The position numbers were made by a program, and so were the translations under genes. Below are positions 42,325 to 46,837 of a DNA stretch of 46,837 nt, in pieces. Each line of letters starts with the position of its first letter. Positions within the stretch are counted from its first letter, which is position 1. Source of the DNA: a candidate division WOR-3 bacterium (lineage in GTDB: Bacteria; Hydrothermota; Hydrothermia; Hydrothermales; JAJRUZ01). The stretch is taken from the NCBI GenBank assembly GCA_039803925.1, contig JBDRZL010000017.1, positions 1 to 46,837 on the forward strand, in the 5' to 3' direction. The notes under the pieces were generated by a model, which saw only the letters and a list, made by a program, of their open reading frames with translations, was not told the origin of the DNA and did no database searches.

Positions 42325-43320
42325 ATGAATTTTGAAGAATATTTAAAAGAAATCAATATTAAAATTTTAAATTTTTGTAAAGAGTATAATTTTCTTCATC
42401 ATAAAGATGACCTTTTAGGAGAAGCATTTTTATGTTTTAAAAAATGTAAGGAAAAATTTAAAGGGGATGAAAGAGAGTTTAAGAATTATTTTTTGAAATC
42501 CTTAGATAATCATTTCTTGAATTATTTAAAGAGGGAAACAAAATTAATTTTAAAAGAGAATGAGGAACTTGAGATGCTAAATGAGGTAAAAAATGAAAAA
42601 TTTTTAGAAGACTTTGAAAGGATTTTATATAGATTAAAGGATGAAGAATTATGGATTATAAGTTTAATAAAGCAAGGGTTTAATTTAAAAGAGATTTCAA
42701 AAAAATTGAATATTTCTTATGAAAGAGTTAAGGATATTTTTTCTGAGATAAAGAGTAAAATTAATCCTGATAAAAGAAGCAGGAAAGAATTAAGAAGGAA
42801 ATGGTTGGTTGAAAATGAAGAAAGGGTGAAAGAGATTCAAAGGAAATGGAAAAATAAAAATCCTCATTATTTTATTAAATGGAGAAAAAAGAATAAGGAT
42901 TACCATAAAAATTGGAGATCAAAAATTCCGTTTTATATGAGAAAATATATGAGTTTAAGAAGACTTTTAAATAAAGATTTTTTAAATGTTATTTATAATT
43001 TTTTAAAATTTTTATGTAAATGTGAAAAAATTGAATTAAAGGATTTGAAAAAGAATAGTTTTTCAGTGGAATTAAATTGTAAGGATTGCTTATTAAATAT
43101 TTTTTTATTTGATGATTTAGAAATTGGGAAAATAAAAGAGGAAAGTAAGATTGTTATTTTTTCAAATATAAATTCATTAAAGAATCCAGAAAATCAATTA
43201 AGGTGTAAAAGGATATATTTATTTGAAGGAAGGGAATTTTTGAAAAAGATTGAATATAGTTTTATTTCAGATTTAAAACATAAAAAAATTTTAATCATAA
43301 CAAAATCTCAGATTCGTTAA
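42325..43320 (+). CDS. Sigma-70-like protein (regions 2 and 4) with long basic C-terminal extension
   Basis: 331 aa. Residues 20-75 look like sigma region 2 (HHKDDLLGEAFLCFKKCKEKF, then REFKNYFLKSLDNHFLNYLKRETK). Residues 95-145 look like region 4 with a helix-turn-helix (FNLKEISKKLNISYERVKDIFSEIK). After that comes an unusual Arg/Lys/Trp-rich stretch (about 152-215) with RRKWLVENEERVKEIQRKWK and related repeats, like basic linkers of HNH-type phage proteins. An unrecognised C-terminal domain (about 220-331) with a Cys trio (FLCKCEK, NCKDC) follows. It lies just before the second RiPP-type cluster and could control it. A phage- or mobile-element-derived sigma is an alternative. Confidence 0.65.
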   Translation: MNFEEYLKEINIKILNFCKEYNFLHHKDDLLGEAFLCFKKCKEKFKGDEREFKNYFLKSLDNHFLNYLKRETKLILKENEELEMLNEVKNEKFLEDFERILYRLKDEELWIISLIKQGFNLKEISKKLNISYERVKDIFSEIKSKINPDKRSRKELRRKWLVENEERVKEIQRKWKNKNPHYFIKWRKKNKDYHKNWRSKIPFYMRKYMSLRRLLNKDFLNVIYNFLKFLCKCEKIELKDLKKNSFSVELNCKDCLLNIFLFDDLEIGKIKEESKIVIFSNINSLKNPENQLRCKRIYLFEGREFLKKIEYSFISDLKHKKILIITKSQIR

Positions 43321-43369
43321 AAAAAAAAAAACCGAAAAGGCTTTTTAAATTGTTATATATATAATAAGA

Positions 43370-43401
43370 CCCTGATAAATTGGTTAAAGCCCAACTCAGG
43401 G
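43370..43401 (+). promoter_or_regulatory. Two-part hairpin in the leader of precursor peptide A
   Basis: CCCTGA (43370-43375) pairs with TCAGGG (43396-43401), and inside it TTGG (43380-43383) pairs with CCAA (43391-43394). The hairpin ends 13 nt before the Shine-Dalgarno of the 34-aa peptide. TATAAT at 43360-43365 just upstream may be a -10. The hairpin could be a terminator of the sigma-like gene (no T run) or an mRNA-stabilising leader. Confidence 0.5.
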
Positions 43402-43425
43402 ATTAAAAATAAAAAGGAGGAAAAC

Positions 43426-43530
43426 ATGAAAATAGTAAACCAAGGAAAAACAAGTGTCACACCCCAAAATGAGTGCCCCATTTTGTATTGTGGAAAGTTC
43501 TGTTTCTTGGGTTATAGGGGTGATGCGTGA
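43426..43530 (+). CDS. Candidate RiPP precursor peptide A, 34 aa, Cys-rich
   Basis: Preceded by a strong Shine-Dalgarno (AAAAAGGAGG, 43411-43420). The N-terminus MKIVNQGK matches MKVINKGE of the 61-aa peptide at the other end of the cluster. The C-terminal part CPILYCGKFCFLGY (residues 17-30) shares the motif YCxKFCxxGY with that peptide. Cys17, Cys22 and Cys26 are the likely modified residues. A radical SAM/SPASM gene and an ABC exporter gene follow. Support is the ribosome-binding site, the similarity to the second peptide and the neighbourhood; the peptide itself matches no family I know. Confidence 0.75.
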   Translation: MKIVNQGKTSVTPQNECPILYCGKFCFLGYRGDA

Positions 43531-43548
43531 AAAACCCAAATAAGACAA

Positions 43549-43570
43549 GGGGGGGTACTCCCCCCCCTTT
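43549..43570 (+). terminator. G7/C8 hairpin between precursor A and its maturase
   Basis: GGGGGGG (43549-43555), a 4-nt loop TACT, and CCCCCCCC (43560-43567), then TTT. The T run is short, so it may act as an attenuator or 3'-end stabiliser for the precursor message. A second inverted repeat, TTGGGTT/AACCCAA (43507-43513 and 43533-43539), overlaps the precursor's stop codon. Confidence 0.65.
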
Positions 43571-43608
43571 CATATTAATCCATAATAAAAATAAAAAATA
43601 ATAAAAAG

Positions 43609-44889
43609 ATGAATAAAAAGAGTGAGTTTGAGTGGAAAAAAAGCTATTATAATATAGAAATAGAAGTTGATAAAGGAATTTTACTTTACAATATTCTGTC
43701 AAAAGGTTTTGTTCTTCTTGATGAAAAGGAATATATTGAATTTTATAAAAATGAAAATTTATGGGATAAAAACGAAAAAATGTTAGAAGAGTTTACTTCA
43801 AATGGATTTATTGTTAAAGGAAATGATAGGGAAACTTTTTTAAAAAATTTCGATGAAATTGAAAATGTAAATAAAAAATATTTAGGCATCACTTTTGTCC
43901 CAACCCAGCTCTGCAACTTCAATTGTTCTTACTGTTTTGAAAGAAGTAAAAAATATGATATGGAAGAATCAATTTTTAAAAAATCTATTGAATTTATAAA
44001 GGAAATTATAGATAGCAAAAATGAGCTAGAAAATATAAGTGTGTTATTCTTTGGAGGGGAACCATTGATAAAACTTGACATGGTATTAAAGTTTGGAGAA
44101 GTCATAAAAAATATATCAAAAGAAAAAAAATTAAATTTCTCTTCTTCAATCATTACAAATGGTTATTATTTAAATTATGACACTGCAAAAGCACTCTGCG
44201 AAATTTGCAATTTAAAATTTGTCCAAATAACCCTTGATGGTGATAGAAATTTTCATAATAAAAGAAGAAATAACAGTTATGAAATTTTAATGAATAATTT
44301 AGAAAAAATCAAAGAATTTAAAGATTTAAAAATTTCAATAAGAATTCAGGTTGATAAGGAAAACATTTTTAGTATTAAGAATCTTTTAAATGATTTGAAA
44401 AAATTTGATGAAGATAAAAATATTAGTTTCTATTTCTCTTCCATCCTGGGTGAATTTGAAGAAAATCCTGATAAAAGAAATATTCATTTTGATGAAAAAG
44501 AATTTGGGAAAATACTTACAGAAAATATAATTCCTTTAATTTTTGAGATAGGTTTTAATAATTTTGAACTTTATCCACAACCTCATGCAGGTGGATGTGG
44601 TTTTGTATCCGAAAACAGTTTTATAATTGATGCTGATGGAAGATTAAAAGAATGCCTTGAACTTGTTGGAGAAGAGGAAAGCTGTGGTAATATTTTTGAT
44701 AAAAAAATTAATAAAAAATTGAGTAATCTTAAATTTAAATTACCAGATTTTTGTGTTTATTGTAAGTTTTTACCACTATGTAATGGTTCCTGTCCTTTGA
44801 GAAGGTCGAAGGGAATTATTAAATGCTCATTCTGGAAGTATTCACTTAAAGATTATTTAAAGAAAATCTACGAATTTAAATTTAAATGA
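43609..44889 (+). CDS. Radical SAM/SPASM peptide maturase
   Basis: 426 aa. The first ~90 residues (YYNIEIEVDKGILLYNILSKGFVLLDEKEY) form a winged-helix-like N-terminal domain as seen in peptide-modifying radical SAM enzymes, so no separate PqqD-like protein is needed. The cluster motif is CNFNCSYC (Cys102, 106, 109), with FFGGEPL near 145 and QITLDGDR near 200. The C-terminal SPASM region has CGFVSE, KECLELV, ESCGNIF and CVYCKFLPLCNGSCPL. It probably installs crosslinks on the Cys peptides at 43426 and 46447. It overlaps the ABC exporter gene by 4 nt. Confidence 0.9.
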   Translation: MNKKSEFEWKKSYYNIEIEVDKGILLYNILSKGFVLLDEKEYIEFYKNENLWDKNEKMLEEFTSNGFIVKGNDRETFLKNFDEIENVNKKYLGITFVPTQLCNFNCSYCFERSKKYDMEESIFKKSIEFIKEIIDSKNELENISVLFFGGEPLIKLDMVLKFGEVIKNISKEKKLNFSSSIITNGYYLNYDTAKALCEICNLKFVQITLDGDRNFHNKRRNNSYEILMNNLEKIKEFKDLKISIRIQVDKENIFSIKNLLNDLKKFDEDKNISFYFSSILGEFEENPDKRNIHFDEKEFGKILTENIIPLIFEIGFNNFELYPQPHAGGCGFVSENSFIIDADGRLKECLELVGEEESCGNIFDKKINKKLSNLKFKLPDFCVYCKFLPLCNGSCPLRRSKGIIKCSFWKYSLKDYLKKIYEFKFK

Positions 44890-46463
44890 GAGAAATTAAA
44901 AAATTTTTCTCAACTTTCAAAAATTTAGTATGGAAAAACAACAGTTTTAGATTTTCAGTTTTTGTTTTATTTACCCTTTTAAGTGTATTTTTCGCTACAA
45001 TTACTTCGTTTTTAGTGAAAGAAATTGTGGATAAGGGTGTAATAAATAAAGATTTTAACTTTCTTTTTCGTTTTGGTTTTTTGACACTTTTTTCCTGGAT
45101 GATATCAATACTTTTGGGTTTCTTTTCAACTATAACTTTAAGATATTTAAGAAACAGGGTCGAAATAAAACTAAGGGTAAATTTACTTAAAAATTTCTAT
45201 TCCCTTGATTATGAATTTATTTCAAAACGTCCTTCAGGGTATTTTTTATCAAGAATTCATGATGAGCCCGATTCAATAATAACAAGTTTATTAACAACAA
45301 CCTCTGGTATTGTTTTAAATCTTTTCTGGAGTATACTTGGTTTTTCTATTGGTTTCTTAATTGCTCCCCAGTTATGCATTTTCATTATCCCATTTTTTTT
45401 AATAAATACCTTTTTAAATTACTTTTTCGGAGGAAAATATAAAATTTTTATTAAAGAAAGGGATGAAAAAAGTGCTTTACTTCAGGGTTTTTTAAATAAT
45501 TTAATTGAAAATTATAAGTTGATAAAAATTTTTGAAATAATTAACCATGCAGAGAAAAAATTTAAATTGAAATTAAAAGAATTTCTTCAATTTTTAACAA
45601 AAGTAACATTCTTTACAGCTTCTATAAACAATATTCAAGCATTTCTCCAGATGATTATGCAGATTGGGTTACTGATTTTTGCAGGTTATGAAATTTTAAA
45701 TGGTAGGTTAACAATAGGTAGTTATTTAGGTTTTAGCACAATATTATGGCAGTTGATTTCTGCTGTTGAAAACCTGTATAATTCAATAATAAACATCAGA
45801 GAATGCACTGGAGAAATAGAAAGAATGGAAGAACTTTCTCCATCCCCTTATAAAGTTTCATTTAATTTTTCAAATAATAAAAAGATTGTATTTAAAAATG
45901 TTGAAGTTAGTCTTCTTGATAAAAAAATTAAATATCCAGATTTTGAAATTCCTGAAGGTAAAAGGGTTTTAATTTTAGGAGAAAATGGGAGTGGAAAAAC
46001 AACACTACTTTATACCCTTTGTGGTCTATATTCTTTTAATGGTGAAATAAGTTTATTTTCAAAAAATATCTCAATTTCCTTTGCCCCTCCACTTTTAATG
46101 GACGGGAATATATACGAGAATTTAGAAATTATTTCGGGATGTAAAAAAGAGGAAATAGACTATTACCTTGATATTTTTAATTTGAATCATTTAAAAACAA
46201 AAAATGTAAATTTGCTTTCAGCGGGGGAAAGAAAAAAAATTGATATAATAAGATGTTTTCTTAAAAAAAGTGATATATATCTTTTTGATGAACCTTTTAC
46301 TAATGTTGACGAAAATGGAAAGGAAAAGTTTTTAGAGACCATGGGAAAGTTTAAAGATAAGACATTTATAATTACATCGCCCTCGCAATTTGAAACTCTT
46401 AATCAATTTTTCGATATAATTATAAAAATTAAAAAGGAGGAACAAAATGAAGGTAATAAATAA
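44886..46463 (+). CDS. ABC exporter, fused membrane and ATPase domains
   Basis: 525 aa. Six membrane helices in residues 15-310 (ABC type I exporter), then an ATPase domain with Walker A GENGSGKT near 366-373, signature LLSAGERKK and Walker B IYLFDEPFTN. The ATPase is compact. There is no N-terminal C39 peptidase, so leader removal needs a different protease. Coupled by ATGA to the maturase gene; the probable export route for the modified peptides. Its last 17 nt overlap the second precursor gene. Confidence 0.92.
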   Translation: MREIKKFFSTFKNLVWKNNSFRFSVFVLFTLLSVFFATITSFLVKEIVDKGVINKDFNFLFRFGFLTLFSWMISILLGFFSTITLRYLRNRVEIKLRVNLLKNFYSLDYEFISKRPSGYFLSRIHDEPDSIITSLLTTTSGIVLNLFWSILGFSIGFLIAPQLCIFIIPFFLINTFLNYFFGGKYKIFIKERDEKSALLQGFLNNLIENYKLIKIFEIINHAEKKFKLKLKEFLQFLTKVTFFTASINNIQAFLQMIMQIGLLIFAGYEILNGRLTIGSYLGFSTILWQLISAVENLYNSIINIRECTGEIERMEELSPSPYKVSFNFSNNKKIVFKNVEVSLLDKKIKYPDFEIPEGKRVLILGENGSGKTTLLYTLCGLYSFNGEISLFSKNISISFAPPLLMDGNIYENLEIISGCKKEEIDYYLDIFNLNHLKTKNVNLLSAGERKKIDIIRCFLKKSDIYLFDEPFTNVDENGKEKFLETMGKFKDKTFIITSPSQFETLNQFFDIIIKIKKEEQNEGNK

Positions 46464-46632
46464 AGGTGAAGAATTTCAAAATTTAAAAAAACAGACACCT
46501 TGTAAAATAAAATATTGTAATGAATATGTTTGTCCTCCTTCCACACACAAACCTTTTAAATTTCTTTATTGTAAAAAATTCTGTTGGGGAGGATATGTTG
46601 AAAAAGATACATTCAATAAAAAAATTGAATAA
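46447..46632 (+). CDS. Candidate RiPP precursor peptide B, 61 aa, Cys-rich
   Basis: Starts inside the end of the exporter gene but has its own Shine-Dalgarno (AAAAAGGAGG, 46432-46441). Leader-like MKVINKGEE corresponds to MKIVNQGK of peptide A. Two Cys segments follow: CKIKYCNEYVC (Cys19, 24, 29) and FLYCKKFCWGGY (Cys42, 46). Both resemble the single CPILYCGKFC segment of peptide A, so peptide B may carry a duplicated core. A Lys/Asp-rich tail follows (51-61). Cargo of the same maturase and exporter is inference. Confidence 0.75.
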   Translation: MKVINKGEEFQNLKKQTPCKIKYCNEYVCPPSTHKPFKFLYCKKFCWGGYVEKDTFNKKIE

Positions 46633-46652
46633 AAATAAAAAGGAGGAATTAA

Positions 46653-46837
46653 ATGATTAAATTGATTTTATTATTCTCCTATCTTTTAACCCTTCAAAAA
46701 TTTGAGGTAGGAAAGATTGTAATTGATGGGATTCTATCAGAAAATGAATGGCTATCTTTAACCCCAATAACTGAATTTATTGAATTTCAACCAGAAGAAG
46801 GGAAAATTCCTCCTTTCAAAACTGAAGTGTTTATTGG
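46653..46837 (+). CDS. Exported protein with CBM9/DUF5916-like N-terminus, partial
   Basis: Cut by the window end; 61 complete codons are visible. A signal peptide (KLILLFSYLLTL) precedes KIVIDGILSENEWLSLTPI and TEFIEFQPEEGKIPPFKTEVFI, the typical start of carbohydrate-binding family 9-like domains in DUF5916 proteins. A strong Shine-Dalgarno (AAAAAGGAGG) lies after the stop of peptide B, so it may be transcribed with the RiPP cluster. DUF5916 proteins are usually large outer-membrane-associated proteins. Confidence 0.7.
   Translation, partial: MIKLILLFSYLLTLQKFEVGKIVIDGILSENEWLSLTPITEFIEFQPEEGKIPPFKTEVFI

Noticed and set aside
43319-43350. Strong intrinsic terminator after the sigma-like gene
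   Set aside because: The A13 run and CTTTTT can pair around CC/GG, but the stem has a mismatch and only two GC pairs, so support is poor.
43549-43567. G-quadruplex from the G7 run
   Set aside because: A single G run facing a C run makes a hairpin; there are not four G tracts on one strand.
43457-43702. 81-aa reverse frame across the second precursor and the G7/C8 hairpin
   Set aside because: It crosses the hairpin and the start of the radical SAM gene on the other strand; low-complexity antisense reading.
1-46837. CRISPR array, rRNA or IS element
   Set aside because: No regularly spaced repeats, no rRNA-like stretch, and no transposase or terminal inverted repeats were found on either strand.

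Overview
The window is AT-rich DNA from a diderm (Gram-negative-type) bacterium. Diderm features are an LptE-like lipoprotein, an LptF/LptG permease, heptose nucleotide synthesis, a TonB-dependent receptor with a DUF4249 lipoprotein, and a secreted protease with a type IX-like C-terminal tail. This mix recalls the Fibrobacteres-Chlorobi-Bacteroidetes side of the tree and candidate phyla such as WOR-3. That assignment is inference: no rRNA or tRNA gene is visible. Many housekeeping genes overlap by a few bases and lack a Shine-Dalgarno sequence. Several have a TATAAT box 5-8 nt before the start codon, suggesting leaderless transcripts.

Layout. (1) 1-7944: after the tail of a CbiO-like ABC ATPase comes an accessory block. 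It holds a TerY-like VWA protein, a PP2C phosphatase and a protein kinase (a TerY-P triad), then a TIR-like/TPR protein. A RiPP-type operon follows: a 67-aa precursor with three 10-residue CxxGG repeats, two radical SAM/SPASM enzymes and a PqqD-like protein. (2) 7945-9732: decayed genes, namely a second CbiO tail fragment 49 nt of which is identical to the left copy, a cation-efflux pseudogene and a DUF1648/SdpI-like pseudogene. (3) 9733-17806, mostly minus strand: an M36-like metalloprotease, an acyl-CoA dehydrogenase, an rRNA uracil methyltransferase, an LptE-like protein and GlyA, with a plus-strand PrcB-like protein between. (4) 17870-29364, plus strand: NuoM, NuoN, heptose-1-phosphate adenylyltransferase, UvrD/PcrA helicase, an Lpt permease, a probable N-acetylmuramic acid salvage cassette (NamZ, MurU-like, AmgK-like, DUF1624 membrane acyltransferase) and a membrane glycosyltransferase. 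(5) 29427-40832: a nucleotidyltransferase-like protein, a putative envelope protein, a B12-type radical SAM protein, a TolB-like propeller, NeuA and NeuB homologues, a LuxE-family protein, then DUF2520, cNMP-binding, JAMM, TonB receptor and DUF4249 genes. (6) 40834-42133: a small autoregulatory-looking operon (55-aa membrane protein, winged-helix regulator, 238-aa membrane protein) behind a near-consensus promoter and an 18-bp perfect palindrome. (7) 42262-46837: a sigma-like protein with an unusual C-terminal extension, then a second RiPP-type cluster: a 34-aa Cys peptide, a radical SAM/SPASM enzyme, an ABC exporter and a 61-aa Cys peptide. The window ends in a truncated CBM9/DUF5916-like gene.

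The most novel content is the two RiPP-type loci with visible candidate precursors. In both, a GC-rich hairpin lies between the precursor and the first maturase. A third point is an 11-nt motif, GGTTCAAATCC, found four times 20-25 nt upstream of start codons, always in the sense orientation.
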